Of a stretch of 64,000 bases of DNA, positions 52,356 to 61,466 are shown one piece after another (the stretch's first letter is position 1; every line of letters begins with the position of its first letter). Where the stretch lies: contig NZ_FONL01000003.1 in assembly GCF_900112895.1 (NCBI RefSeq), positions 1 through 64,000 of the forward strand, given 5' to 3'. Made by a program: the position numbers and the translations under genes. A model generated the notes under the pieces. It had not been told where the DNA came from, did not search any database, and saw only the letters and a list, made by a program, of their open reading frames with translations. Source of the stretch: Succiniclasticum ruminis DSM 9236. GTDB lineage: Bacteria > Bacillota > Negativicutes > Acidaminococcales > Acidaminococcaceae.

Positions 52356-53879
52356 TTGTTAAAAGACATACTAAAGGAAAAATTCAGTGAAGTCATCCGG
52401 GCTATCTTCCCGGTTGTGGCAATCGTTTTGATACTTTCTGTCACAATAGTGCCCATGCCTACCCATGTGGTGATGGTTTTCTTATACAGCTGCATCCTGC
52501 TGATGATAGGGATGGTATTCTTTACCATCGGTTCAGAACAGGCTATGGAGCCTATGGGCAATCATGTGGGAACCCGTATTACAAAAACCCGCAAACTGTG
52601 GCTGATATTGCCGCTGGGTTTTTTGCTGGGCTTTATGATCACGATTTCTGAACCGGACCTGCAGGTATTGGCTAACCAGGTCCAGTCCATTCCTAACAGA
52701 GTGTTGATTTTGTCGGTATCAGGCGGCGTGGCGCTGTTTCTTCTGGCAGCCATGATCCGTATGGTGTTGGGTATTTCACTGCAGCGGATGTTGCTGTTCT
52801 TTTATGTCATTGCTTTCATATTGGCATGCTATGCACCGCCGGATTTTCTGGCGGTGGCGTTCGATTCCGGCGGTGTGACCACCGGTCCCATGACGGTGCC
52901 GTTTATCATGGCTTTTGGCGTAGGCGTTTCGGCGTTACGGGGCAGCCGCCATTCTTCCCAGGACAGCTTCGGTCTGATAGCCCTCTGTTCCATCGGGCCT
53001 ATCATCGCCGTACTGCTTCTGAGCCTGATTTTTAAACCGGAAGACGCGACGTTTGAACCGGTTGTGATTCCGAGAGTGCTGCATTCCCTGCAGTTAGGCG
53101 GGCTGTTTTTGGCCGAGCTGCCGGATCAGATGCATGAAATTGCCCAGGCAGTTCTGCCCATTGCCATATTTTTCGGTATTTTTCAGCTGGTTTTACTGCA
53201 TCTTCAAAGGAAGCCGCTGCTCCGCATTCTTCACGGTATTATATGTACCTATATCGGTCTGGTACTGTTCCTGACAGGCGCTAATGTGGGCTTTATCCCG
53301 GCAGGATTCGACCTGGGAAGCATTTTGGCCACACTGCCCTATAACTGGATCATTATACCCATCGGCATGCTGATTGGTTACTTTATCATCAAGGCGGAAC
53401 CGGCAGTGTATGTGCTGATGAAGCAGGTGGAAGATATTACTGCCGGCGCTGTCAGCGGAAAATTACTGCTTCGCAGCCTGTCCATCGGTGTGGCGATTTC
53501 GGTAGGCCTGGCCATGGTACGTGTGCTGACAGGAATCCATCTGTTTTATATGCTGATACCGGGGTATCTCATCGCGTTGATACTTACATTTATTGTGCCT
53601 CCCGTGTTTACTGCCATCGCCTTCGACTCAGGTGGTGTGGCATCCGGTCCCATGACAGCGACGTTTTTGCTGCCTTTTGCGATAGGAGCCTGTATGACTC
53701 AGGGCGGCAATGTTGTGACAGATGCGTTCGGTGTGGTAACTATGGTAGCCATGACACCGTTAGTCACGATCCAGCTGCTGGGAGTTATGTATATGGTAAA
53801 AGCACGCAGAACTCCCAAAACCAGCGTCAGCCAGAGTACGCTGGAGAATTTCGGGGACTACGATATTATCGAGTTGTAG
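52356..53879 (+). CDS. Duplicated DUF1538 membrane transporter (UmpAB-like)
   Basis: 507 aa from TTG at 52356, GAGGG 10 bases upstream. About 12-14 membrane helices in two homologous halves; the motif AFDSGGVTTGPMTVPF (around 168-183) recurs as AFDSGGVASGPMTATF (around 422-437), offset 254 residues. DUF1538 proteins have been reported as cation/proton antiporters. The downstream PII-like gene starts 13 bp after the stop, a pairing seen in this family. Cation specificity and direction unknown. Confidence 0.87.
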   Translation: MLKDILKEKFSEVIRAIFPVVAIVLILSVTIVPMPTHVVMVFLYSCILLMIGMVFFTIGSEQAMEPMGNHVGTRITKTRKLWLILPLGFLLGFMITISEPDLQVLANQVQSIPNRVLILSVSGGVALFLLAAMIRMVLGISLQRMLLFFYVIAFILACYAPPDFLAVAFDSGGVTTGPMTVPFIMAFGVGVSALRGSRHSSQDSFGLIALCSIGPIIAVLLLSLIFKPEDATFEPVVIPRVLHSLQLGGLFLAELPDQMHEIAQAVLPIAIFFGIFQLVLLHLQRKPLLRILHGIICTYIGLVLFLTGANVGFIPAGFDLGSILATLPYNWIIIPIGMLIGYFIIKAEPAVYVLMKQVEDITAGAVSGKLLLRSLSIGVAISVGLAMVRVLTGIHLFYMLIPGYLIALILTFIVPPVFTAIAFDSGGVASGPMTATFLLPFAIGACMTQGGNVVTDAFGVVTMVAMTPLVTIQLLGVMYMVKARRTPKTSVSQSTLENFGDYDIIEL

Positions 53880-53892
53880 GAGGTAGCAGGCT

Positions 53893-54573
53893 GTGGAAGT
53901 CTATTTGATGATAACTATCACAAGCAGGGAGAAGCTGCCTGGCTTTCTTGAATTTTATGATAAGAAGCTGCCGGTGGGGTTTGTTTTGTTAGGTTACGGT
54001 ACTGCCAAAGATGAGATTCTTGATATGCTGGGGCTGGACCGGTCTGAGAAAGCGGTCTGCCTGAATGTGGTGACAGATGAAGTATGGAAAGAAACCAAAG
54101 GGCATTTGCGGAAAAAGCTTTATATTGACGTACCAGATACGGGTATTGCATTCATCGTTCCCATGAGCAGCATCGGCGGCAAACGGGAGCTGGCGTATCT
54201 GACGGCAGAACAGAATTTCCGGAAGGGAGAAGAATCCGTAATGAAAGATACAACAATGGAGTTATTGATCATTGTCAGTAACCAGGGGCACAACGACATG
54301 GTCATGGACGCGGCCCGTGCGGCCGGGGCCTATGGCGGTACGGTGCTGCATGCCCGGGGCACCGGTGTGAACCGGGCCGAACTTTTCTTCGGCGTGCCGC
54401 TGGCTTCGGAAAAGGATGTGACTTTAATCGTTACCCAAAAGAAACAGAAGAATGCAATCATGCAGGCCGTGATGCAAAAGGCCGGCATGGATACGCCGGC
54501 CCAGGCCATTCTGTTCTCGCTGCCGGTAACAGATGCAGCAGGACTGCACGCAGTAGAGGAAGATAACGGATAG
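53893..54573 (+). CDS. Tandem PII-like regulatory protein
   Basis: 226 aa from GTG at 53893 (AGGAGGTAGC upstream). Two ferredoxin-like PII halves: 1-110 (VLLGYGTAKDEILDMLG, KKLYIDVPDTGIAFIVPM) and 115-215 (MELLIIVSNQGHNDMVMDAARAAG in two pieces, LHARGTGVNRAELFFGVPL). PII proteins bind nucleotides or small ligands and gate membrane transporters; here it probably controls the DUF1538 protein just upstream. The T-loop tyrosine of classic GlnB is not evident. Confidence 0.85.
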   Translation: MEVYLMITITSREKLPGFLEFYDKKLPVGFVLLGYGTAKDEILDMLGLDRSEKAVCLNVVTDEVWKETKGHLRKKLYIDVPDTGIAFIVPMSSIGGKRELAYLTAEQNFRKGEESVMKDTTMELLIIVSNQGHNDMVMDAARAAGAYGGTVLHARGTGVNRAELFFGVPLASEKDVTLIVTQKKQKNAIMQAVMQKAGMDTPAQAILFSLPVTDAAGLHAVEEDNG

Positions 54574-54588
54574 GGCAGATAATAGTAA

Positions 54589-54630
54589 AATCCCGTTATG
54601 CGGAAGCGCCTGCATAACGGGATAAATATT
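54589..54630. terminator. Bidirectional terminator
   Basis: ATCCCGTTATGC / GCATAACGGGAT stem (10-nt loop) between the PII-like gene and the convergent reductase gene, flanked by A/T runs. Confidence 0.82.
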
Positions 54631-54648
54631 TATAATGTAAAAGTTGTT

Positions 54649-55680
54649 TTAATCGTTGTGATGCTCTGCGTAAAACTCGTTATAATCCTTTAACATATAC
54701 TGCAGCAGGGACGGGGTATCCAATCCGTAAGGGCAACGGCTCTTGCACAGGTCACAGTGTACGCATTCTTCGATTTTCTGCATTTTGGCATACCACTCAT
54801 CACTCATGAACCGTTTATAGGGTGAGCGGCGTAACAACATGGCCATTCTGGCCGCCTGGGGGATGTCAATACCCACTGTGCAGGGCATACAGTATCCGCA
54901 GCTCCGGCAGAAATTCCCCGACAGTTCCTTCCGGTCTTTATCGATAACAGCCTGCAGTTCTTCAGTCATCTGCTGATTAATTTCCGTCAGTTTCAGCCAC
55001 TGCTCCAATTCCCACTCGTGCTGGATGCCCCAGATGGGAACCACGTTGTCGTGCTCCTGCATGAAAGCGTAACAGGCTGCTGCATTGGTCAGCATACCGC
55101 CGGACAGACCTTTCATGGCAATAAAGCCCATGTCGTGCGTTTTGCAGTCTTTTACCAGTTCGACATCTTTATCCGTCGCAAGGTAGCAGAAAGGGAACTG
55201 CAGCGTTTCATATAATCCGGAATCAATGGCCTGATGCGCTACTTTCAGCCGGTGATTTGTGATGCCTATATGCCGGATGTAGCCTTTCTTTTTCGCGTCA
55301 AGCGCCGCAGCATATGCTCCCTTTTCATCTTCCGGGGAAGGCATGACAGCGGGATTATGGAACTGGAAAAGGTCGATGTAGTCTGTCTGGAGGCGTTTTA
55401 AAGAAAGCTCGATATGCTCTGTTACCGTTTTGTAATCCGTGCCGCCGCTTTTGGTGGAAATAATAACGTTCTGGCGGACATCGTGCAGAGCCGCGCCGAT
55501 TTTTTCTTCGCTGTCGGTATACATATTGGCGGTATCAAAATAATTGATGCCGTTGTCATACGCTTTGCGCAGCAGTTTTTTTGCCGCTTCCAATGAGATG
55601 CGCTGGATGGGCAGGCAGCCCATTGCGGTTTTCGTGACCCATAAACCGGTCTTCCCTAATCTGATTTTATTAATGTCCAT
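54649..55680 (-). CDS. Aldo/keto reductase with C-terminal 4Fe-4S domain
   Basis: 343 aa. AKR TIM barrel (1-250) with FDTANMYTDSEEKIG (Asp, Tyr of the catalytic set), ISTKSGG (Lys) and LFQFHNP (His). Then a ferredoxin-like part: CRSCGYCMPCTVGIDIP and CVHCDLCKSRCPYGLDTP, two Cys clusters for 4Fe-4S centres. This AKR plus ferredoxin layout is common in anaerobes; electron partner and substrate unknown. Divergent from yebC. Confidence 0.9.
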   Translation of the reverse strand: MDINKIRLGKTGLWVTKTAMGCLPIQRISLEAAKKLLRKAYDNGINYFDTANMYTDSEEKIGAALHDVRQNVIISTKSGGTDYKTVTEHIELSLKRLQTDYIDLFQFHNPAVMPSPEDEKGAYAAALDAKKKGYIRHIGITNHRLKVAHQAIDSGLYETLQFPFCYLATDKDVELVKDCKTHDMGFIAMKGLSGGMLTNAAACYAFMQEHDNVVPIWGIQHEWELEQWLKLTEINQQMTEELQAVIDKDRKELSGNFCRSCGYCMPCTVGIDIPQAARMAMLLRRSPYKRFMSDEWYAKMQKIEECVHCDLCKSRCPYGLDTPSLLQYMLKDYNEFYAEHHND

Positions 55681-55865
55681 GATTCCCCTCCCGGTAATTG
55701 TTTTCTTTTATAATATTGATATAATCTTTAGCGGTTTTGGGATTCTGATTAAATTATATACGATAATTTCCGATTTGAATATAACTGAATAAAGAAAAAT
55801 TGTTTCAGCGGGCTTAAATCAGTGAAAATAATAGTAAAGAAATCCGGCAGATGTTAAGAAAATGA

Positions 55866-55894
55866 TTGTCATGAAGGGGAAAATATAGTATAAT
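55866..55894 (+). promoter_or_regulatory. yebC promoter
   Basis: TTGTCA (55866-55871), 17 bp, TATAAT (55889-55894). The rest of the 265-bp divergent gap is AT-rich with no other clear feature. Confidence 0.75.
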
Positions 55895-55945
55895 ACGATA
55901 GTTAAATTTACTTATCTTATAAGCTGATATATTGGAGGAATTAAC

Positions 55946-56689
55946 ATGTCCGGACATTCTAAATGGGCAAATATCAAACACAAAAAAGGCAAAGCAGATG
56001 CAGCCAGAGGAAAAATAACCACAAAGATCGGTCGTGAAATCACGATTGCCGTACAGATGGGCGGCCCAGACCCGGTTGGTAATATGCGTCTGAAACTGGC
56101 GTTGGCGAAGGCAAAGGCCAATAACATTCCGAAAGATAACATTAAGCGTGCGATTGCCAAAGGCGCCGGTGAAACGAACGGTGCAAAATACGAAGAAATT
56201 ACGTACGAAGGCTATGGCCCGGCCGGCGTGGCCATCATGTTGGATGTGCTGACTGACAACCGCAACCGTGCGGCGGCAGATATCCGTCATGCATTTACGA
56301 AACACGGCGGAAATATGGGTGAAACCGGTTCCGTTGGCTGGATGTTCAAACGCAAAGGTATCTTTACGATTGACAAAGAAGCAGGCTACGATGAAGATGA
56401 AGTTATGATGATCGCGCTGGATGCCGGTGCGGAAGATATGAAATCCAATGAAGACAGTTTTGAAATTGTGACCCAGCCGGAAGACTATGACGCCGTAGAA
56501 AAAGCGCTGGCCGATAACAATATTGAAACCGTTATGTCGGAAATCACCATGGTCCCGGACACAATGGTCACGCTGTCTGATGAGGATGCCGAAAAAGTCC
56601 GTAAAACAATTGATATGTTTGACGATATGGACGACGTACAGGAAGTCTATACCAACGCTGACTTGCCGGATGAAGACGACGAGGAATAA
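55946..56689 (+). CDS. yebC: YebC/PmpR family protein
   Basis: 247 aa, TTGGAGGAA upstream. MSGHSKWANIKHKKGKAD is diagnostic; also GGPDPVGNMRLKLALAKAKA, NNIPKDNIKRAI and KHGGNMGETGSVGWMF. Members act as transcription regulators or, as shown recently, assist translation of difficult peptide stretches. Its place before ruvC is conserved in many bacteria. Confidence 0.95.
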   Translation: MSGHSKWANIKHKKGKADAARGKITTKIGREITIAVQMGGPDPVGNMRLKLALAKAKANNIPKDNIKRAIAKGAGETNGAKYEEITYEGYGPAGVAIMLDVLTDNRNRAAADIRHAFTKHGGNMGETGSVGWMFKRKGIFTIDKEAGYDEDEVMMIALDAGAEDMKSNEDSFEIVTQPEDYDAVEKALADNNIETVMSEITMVPDTMVTLSDEDAEKVRKTIDMFDDMDDVQEVYTNADLPDEDDEE

Positions 56690-56698
56690 GAAAGAGCA

Positions 56699-56729
56699 GG
56701 CAGGCTTCAAATGAGCCTGCCTTTTTTAT
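56699..56729 (+). terminator. Terminator after yebC
   Basis: GGCAGGCT / AGCCTGCC stem then TTTTTT. A promoter-like TATAAT (56760-56765) follows for ruvC. Confidence 0.85.
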
Positions 56730-56811
56730 ATTGTTTCACATTTTCGTCATTTGTACCCTGTATAATAGATTATACTAAGATGCTTTGATGCAGAAGGCTG
56801 GAGGAAACAGT

Positions 56812-57360
56812 ATGTTGGCGTTAGGAATTGATCCCGGCACTGCTATCTGCGGTTATGGTGTGGTGGAAATGAAAGGCAGTGTTATGAAGCCGGTGTTTTA
56901 CGGTTCCATACTGACTGACAAAGACTGGCGTCCGGAAGAGAGGCTGCTGAAGATCCATCAGGATGTTTCTGACATTATTGGCCATTTTCAACCGGAATTT
57001 ATGTCCATTGAAAAATTGTATTTTAACCGCAACGTCAACACTGCGATACCGGTTGCCCAGGCGCGCGGTGTAGTATTATTGGCCGCTGCCGAGCATAATC
57101 TGCCGATTTTGGAGTTTACGCCGATGCAGATAAAAAAATCGGTCACAGGGACCGGCGGGGCGGGAAAAAACCAGATTATCTTTATGGTGCGGCGACTGTT
57201 GGGGATTCGTGAAGAAATTAATCCGGACGATACGGCGGACGCGTTGGCTGCCGCGATCTGCGGCCTGAATCAGGCAAGGGTGCTGCAGCTGCAGGCAAAA
57301 GGCGGCGCACGAATCGGGGAGATTCTGGAAAAACAGCGGAACCCGCTGAGCAAGAGATGA
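56812..57360 (+). CDS. ruvC: Holliday junction resolvase RuvC
   Basis: 182 aa from the ATG at 56812 (CTGGAGG upstream). Acidic active site: Asp in LGIDPGTAICGYGV, Glu in SIEKLYFNRN, and the DDTADALAAA pair. YTPMQIKKSVTG-like FTPMQIKKSVTGTGGAGK is the DNA-binding loop. First gene of the ruvCAB run. Confidence 0.96.
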   Translation: MLALGIDPGTAICGYGVVEMKGSVMKPVFYGSILTDKDWRPEERLLKIHQDVSDIIGHFQPEFMSIEKLYFNRNVNTAIPVAQARGVVLLAAAEHNLPILEFTPMQIKKSVTGTGGAGKNQIIFMVRRLLGIREEINPDDTADALAAAICGLNQARVLQLQAKGGARIGEILEKQRNPLSKR

Positions 57361-57428
57361 AAGACAACTGTAATAAATAAACTGTATTATAATTATGGTT
57401 TTGATAAACGGCATTTGGAGCGTGTATT

Positions 57429-58040
57429 ATGATTGGTTCAGTAAGAGGAACGGTAGCGTATCAGGCGGCAGAATATTGTCTGATTGAAACGGCGGGTGGT
57501 GTCGGATACCGTGTGTTTATGCCGGTGTCCCAGATGCGGACCTTGTCCATGGGACAGGAAGTTCGTGTCCTGACATATACGTCAGTTCGGGAAGATGCAA
57601 TTCAGTTGTACGGCTTTTTGACACAACAATATTATGATCTGTTTGCGCTTCTGTTAAGCGTAAGCGGCATAGGGCCCAAAGTTGCGATTGGCATTTTAGG
57701 AGCGGCAAGGCCGGAAGATTTTTATCTGGCGGTGCAGAGCCGGGATCTTAAAATGCTGACCAAGCTCCCCGGTATCGGAAAGAAAACGGCAGAGCGCATG
57801 GTGTTGGAACTGAAGGACAAGATCGGTACACTGGAAAGCGAAGAAAACGACAGAGAATTTGCCGCCGCAGTCAACGGTGAAGGCAAATCGGAAGCAATCA
57901 ACGAAGCTATGGCTGCACTGGCTGCGTTAGGCTATTCCAATTCGGAAATTTTGCCGGTGTTGCGGAAGATTCCGGACTATGGCACATTAAAACGGGATGA
58001 ACTGATTCGCAAAGCTTTGCAGATGTTTGCAAAAAAGTAA
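57429..58040 (+). CDS. ruvA: Holliday junction DNA helicase subunit RuvA
   Basis: 203 aa. N-terminal OB fold (MIGSVRGTVAYQ), helix-hairpin-helix units SVSGIGPKVAIGIL and LTKLPGIGKKTAERMVLEL, C-terminal RuvB-binding domain (AMAALAALGYSNSEI). Tetramer that loads RuvB on junctions. Confidence 0.96.
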   Translation: MIGSVRGTVAYQAAEYCLIETAGGVGYRVFMPVSQMRTLSMGQEVRVLTYTSVREDAIQLYGFLTQQYYDLFALLLSVSGIGPKVAIGILGAARPEDFYLAVQSRDLKMLTKLPGIGKKTAERMVLELKDKIGTLESEENDREFAAAVNGEGKSEAINEAMAALAALGYSNSEILPVLRKIPDYGTLKRDELIRKALQMFAKK

Positions 58041-58148
58041 GAAAAGAGCATCTTCAGTACCTGGTCGATTTTAACAGAATCGACACATGATTGATATTGT
58101 AATTTATTATTTTCGTTAATAATTAAGATGAATAAAGGGGATAACGGA

Positions 58149-59192
58149 ATGGAATTTGATGACCGGCTGGTGACATCGGAAGTTATGGAGTCTGATGGGG
58201 AACAGTACAGTCTTCGCCCCCGGACGCTGGAAGAATATATCGGGCAGGATAAAGTTAAACAGAATATCTCGGTATTCATTGAAGCGGCGCTGAAACGGAA
58301 TGAAGCGCTGGATCATGTGCTTCTTTTTGGCCCTCCCGGTCTGGGGAAAACGACACTGGCCAATATTATTGCTAACGAACTGCATGTAAACATGCGTGTT
58401 ACATCAGGTCCTGCCATTATGCGCCAGGGCGATCTGGCTGCGATTCTCAGTACGCTGTCGGAAGGGGAAGTGTTGTTCATCGATGAGATCCACCGTCTGC
58501 CGAAAGCAGTGGAAGAGATACTGTATTCAGCCATGGAAGACTACCAGCTGGATATTGTCATCGGTAAAGGACCGGGTGCCCAGAACGTCCGGCTGCCTCT
58601 TCCAAAATTTACACTGATTGGAGCCACCACAAGGCTGGGCTCTCTGGCGGCACCGCTGCGTGACCGTTTTGGGGTGCAGTGCAGACTGGAGTTTTATCAG
58701 CCGGAGCAGTTGCGCATTATCGTCAACAAGTCTGCGGAAAAGCTGGATGTAGAGATGACGCCTGAAGGCGCGCTGGAAATCGCCCGCCGTTCACGGGGAA
58801 CGCCCCGCGTGGCAAACCGCCTTTTGAAACGGGTACGCGACTTTGCCCAGGTTCTGGGACAGGCTGTCATTGATCAGAAGTTGGCTGATGAAGCTCTTTC
58901 CCGTCTGGAAGTTGACCGTTACGGTCTGGACCAGAATGACCGGCGTATCCTGCAGACAATTGTCAGGACGTTTGGCGGTGGACCGGTGGGCGTGGATACC
59001 ATTGCGGCTGCTGTCAGTGAAGAAGCCGGCACCATCGAAGACGTGGTGGAACCGTATCTGATGCAATTAGGTCTGCTGCAGCGCACACCCCGTGGCCGCG
59101 TGGCGACCAGGGAAACCTATCGCTATCTGGGAATTCCCTACCCGGAGGATGCAAGTGGCAAGCCAAAGGTCGAACAACCGTCTCTGCTGTAA
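58149..59192 (+). CDS. ruvB: Holliday junction DNA helicase subunit RuvB
   Basis: 347 aa from the ATG at 58149 (AAAGGGG upstream; a Met at 58128 would add 7). [18 protein letters not shown], Walker [13 protein letters not shown], Walker [10 protein letters not shown], sensor [18 protein letters not shown], and the C-terminal winged helix. AAA+ motor for branch migration. Confidence 0.97.
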   Translation: MEFDDRLVTSEVMESDGEQYSLRPRTLEEYIGQDKVKQNISVFIEAALKRNEALDHVLLFGPPGLGKTTLANIIANELHVNMRVTSGPAIMRQGDLAAILSTLSEGEVLFIDEIHRLPKAVEEILYSAMEDYQLDIVIGKGPGAQNVRLPLPKFTLIGATTRLGSLAAPLRDRFGVQCRLEFYQPEQLRIIVNKSAEKLDVEMTPEGALEIARRSRGTPRVANRLLKRVRDFAQVLGQAVIDQKLADEALSRLEVDRYGLDQNDRRILQTIVRTFGGGPVGVDTIAAAVSEEAGTIEDVVEPYLMQLGLLQRTPRGRVATRETYRYLGIPYPEDASGKPKVEQPSLL

Positions 59193-59195
59193 AAT

Positions 59196-59268
59196 GAGCT
59201 GATTTATGTGAGGAAGGAAAACAGGCGATAGTTTCCCGACAGAAATGTGGAAAAATAAATCAGCGTCT
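59196..59268 (+). other. Candidate structured RNA element between ruvB and queH
   Basis: GAGCTGATTTAT (59196-59207) is complementary to ATAAATCAGC-GT-CTC (59255-59268, two-base bulge). This would close a fold containing an inner hairpin GGAAAAC-AGGCGATA-GTTTCC (59216-59236) and possibly ACAGAAATGT. No T tract follows, so it is not an ordinary terminator. It lies 37 bp ahead of queH, whose own RBS is weak. No known class recognised; it does not match the preQ1-I consensus. Confidence 0.35.
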
Positions 59269-59305
59269 CCCTTGATGATTACTGTGTATTGAGAAAGATA
59301 GAACG

Positions 59306-59977
59306 ATGAAATTATTATTACATGCCTGCTGCGGTCCCTGTGCCTGTTATCCGACAAAAATACTGAGGTCGCAGGACGTAGATTTTACGCTGCTGTATTA
59401 TAATCCGAATATTCATCCCTATAAAGAATTTAAACACCGATTGGCTGCATTACGGGAGCTGGCGGAAAAACAGGATTACCGACTGATCATTGATAAGACC
59501 TATCCGCTGGAAGAATGTGTGAAAGGGATGCTGGAGGAACCGGTCGTCCGCTGTGCGTTCTGCTACCGGATGCGGCTGCGGTATGCGGCAAAATATGCGG
59601 CAGACAACGGGTTTACCGCATTCTCTACAACGTTGCTGTACAGTCCGTATCAGAAGCATGAACTGATTGTGCAGATGGCGAAAGCAGCAGCGGAAGAATT
59701 TGGTGTGGAATTTTATTATCAGGATTGGCGACCTCATTATCAGGAAGGCGTGGATATCAGCCTGGCTTTGGGATTGTACCGCCAGCCCTATTGCGGTTGT
59801 GTGTTCAGCGAACGGGACCGCTATATGGAATGGAAAAAAACCAAAACCGAAGCGGGATCTGCTCAGGCTTCCAATTACATTGATACAAGTGCTGCTGAAC
59901 CGGAAAACAAACCTTTTGTCCGCATAAACAAAAACATTATTCAGCTTGCGAAAAAAGACACGATACTGTTCAAATGA
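59306..59977 (+). CDS. queH: Epoxyqueuosine reductase QueH
   Basis: 223 aa. HACCGPCACYP at the N-terminus, then VRCAFCYRMR, STTLLYSPYQKHE and QPYCGCVFSERDR: the DUF208/QueH cysteine set for a 4Fe-4S cluster and metal. Last step of queuosine synthesis, replacing the cobalamin-dependent QueG. Fits with queA and tgt downstream on the same strand. C-terminal tail of about 45 residues is extra and poorly conserved in look. Confidence 0.93.
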   Translation: MKLLLHACCGPCACYPTKILRSQDVDFTLLYYNPNIHPYKEFKHRLAALRELAEKQDYRLIIDKTYPLEECVKGMLEEPVVRCAFCYRMRLRYAAKYAADNGFTAFSTTLLYSPYQKHELIVQMAKAAAEEFGVEFYYQDWRPHYQEGVDISLALGLYRQPYCGCVFSERDRYMEWKKTKTEAGSAQASNYIDTSAAEPENKPFVRINKNIIQLAKKDTILFK

Positions 59978-60016
59978 TGTTATACATGCTTTCAAGTTGT
60001 GTTGCAGGTAAACGGT

Positions 60017-61375
60017 ATGATGAAACATGCTGCTGAAAAATATTTCAGAAAGATTATAGTTATAGCAATTTTCTGGTTGACTGTACTTTTTACAGTTCCG
60101 GTCCGCGCATCATCCGTGATTGATGTGGGCCTGACCGTTTCCCAATTCTCTGCGGAACTGGTTGCGCCCTCCCCGTTTGTTGCTACAGAACCGGACGGGA
60201 CGAAAGCGACGCTGAACAAAGGCAAATACTTTATTGCGGCTGATAAGGGAAAAATTAAACTGGCAGGCAGGCAGCTTGCCAGCGGAACCGTTTTGGAAAT
60301 TGCAGAACAGGAAGATAAAAACGAAACTCCCGCCGGCCGTCCTCCCCGGCATTTTACCGTGAACCGCCAGGAGTACCGGGGAACGCTGAAAATCTATCTG
60401 ACAAACGATGGAAAGAGCTTAACCGTTGTAAACCGGGTGCCCATGGAGTTTTATGTGAATTCTGTGCTGGGACCTAAGTCTTCTCCTATCTGGCCGGATG
60501 AAGCAATTAAAGCGCAGGCGGTGGCAGTCCGCAGTCTGGGCTGGTATTATAAGCATCATCCGGAAAGCAATTTGTTTGACGTCCGGGCGGTGGAACCGGA
60601 TGCTTTTTATGGCGGCATTCGCAACGAGAATAAGAATGTAACCAAGGTGGCAGCCAGGACCACCGGCCAGGTTTTATATTTTAAAGGCAGCCCTGCAATG
60701 ACTTATACCTGTGAAAGCAGCGGTGGCAGAACAGTGAGCGCTTCAGAAATCCTGCAGAAAGATATTCCGTATTTACAGGCAGTGGAAGACTATGATACGG
60801 ACTGTCCCAGTTTCACCTGGGAAAAAAAGATACAGGCTGTGACTATCAGCCGGCTTCTTGAACAGGGCGGACATAAGATTGGACGGTTACGGGGATACCG
60901 TGTATCTGACAGTGAAAAGCCGGATCAGAAAGACCGCTATCCCAGCGGCAGGGTTAAGACGATTTACTGGCAGGGAGAACTGGGCAGCGTAACCATGGCC
61001 GGTCAGGAGCTGGCGGATATGCTGGCCCTGAGCAGTAACTGGTTTGATGTGTATATTACCGACCCGGTGCCGCAAAGGCTGGATGTGCCGATTGAAAACG
61101 GTTATGGCATAGAAGTCGGGAAAAAGCAGATTCCCATAGAAATTAAGGGCCGTGAAAAACAATCGTGGCAGTCTGCTATTCCCGGATATCACTTTTTAGA
61201 AGGAACCGCGGAAGAAACCATTTTGTTTAAAGGAAAAGGGATCGGCCGCGGTCTGGGTCTGTCTAAGTGGGGAGCTAAAGGCATGGCTGACGCAGCGCCG
61301 GAAAACACGGAGGATTATTATAAAACCATTTTGCAACATTATTATCCGGGGACTGAACTGGTCTCTGCGTACTAA
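60017..61375 (+). CDS. SpoIID/LytB-domain secreted protein
   Basis: 452 aa from the ATG at 60017 (the following ATG at 60020 and a GTG at 59999 are alternatives). Signal or anchor helix IIVIAIFWLTVLFTVPVRA. SpoIID part with VVNRVPMEFYVNSVLG, AIKAQAVAVRSLGWYY, VAARTTGQVLYFKG, YTCESSGGRTVSASE and a C-terminal GRGLGLSKWGAKGMA. SpoIID enzymes are peptidoglycan lytic transglycosylases. The canonical Cys/Gln pair near the middle is not obvious. Sporulation is not implied; Negativicutes carry such homologs outside spore loci. Confidence 0.85.
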   Translation: MMKHAAEKYFRKIIVIAIFWLTVLFTVPVRASSVIDVGLTVSQFSAELVAPSPFVATEPDGTKATLNKGKYFIAADKGKIKLAGRQLASGTVLEIAEQEDKNETPAGRPPRHFTVNRQEYRGTLKIYLTNDGKSLTVVNRVPMEFYVNSVLGPKSSPIWPDEAIKAQAVAVRSLGWYYKHHPESNLFDVRAVEPDAFYGGIRNENKNVTKVAARTTGQVLYFKGSPAMTYTCESSGGRTVSASEILQKDIPYLQAVEDYDTDCPSFTWEKKIQAVTISRLLEQGGHKIGRLRGYRVSDSEKPDQKDRYPSGRVKTIYWQGELGSVTMAGQELADMLALSSNWFDVYITDPVPQRLDVPIENGYGIEVGKKQIPIEIKGREKQSWQSAIPGYHFLEGTAEETILFKGKGIGRGLGLSKWGAKGMADAAPENTEDYYKTILQHYYPGTELVSAY

Positions 61376-61466
61376 TAGCATATTAAGAATAGGAATTGCC
61401 TGCCGGTACGTTGTTGCGTAAACGGGTTTGTGCAATGTTTCCTGTACAAAGAAAAGAGACTTACCG

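Noticed and set aside
60017-61375. Evidence for sporulation from a SpoIID-like gene
   Set aside because: A single SpoIID/LytB-domain gene is common in non-sporulating relatives; no other sporulation gene is in the window.
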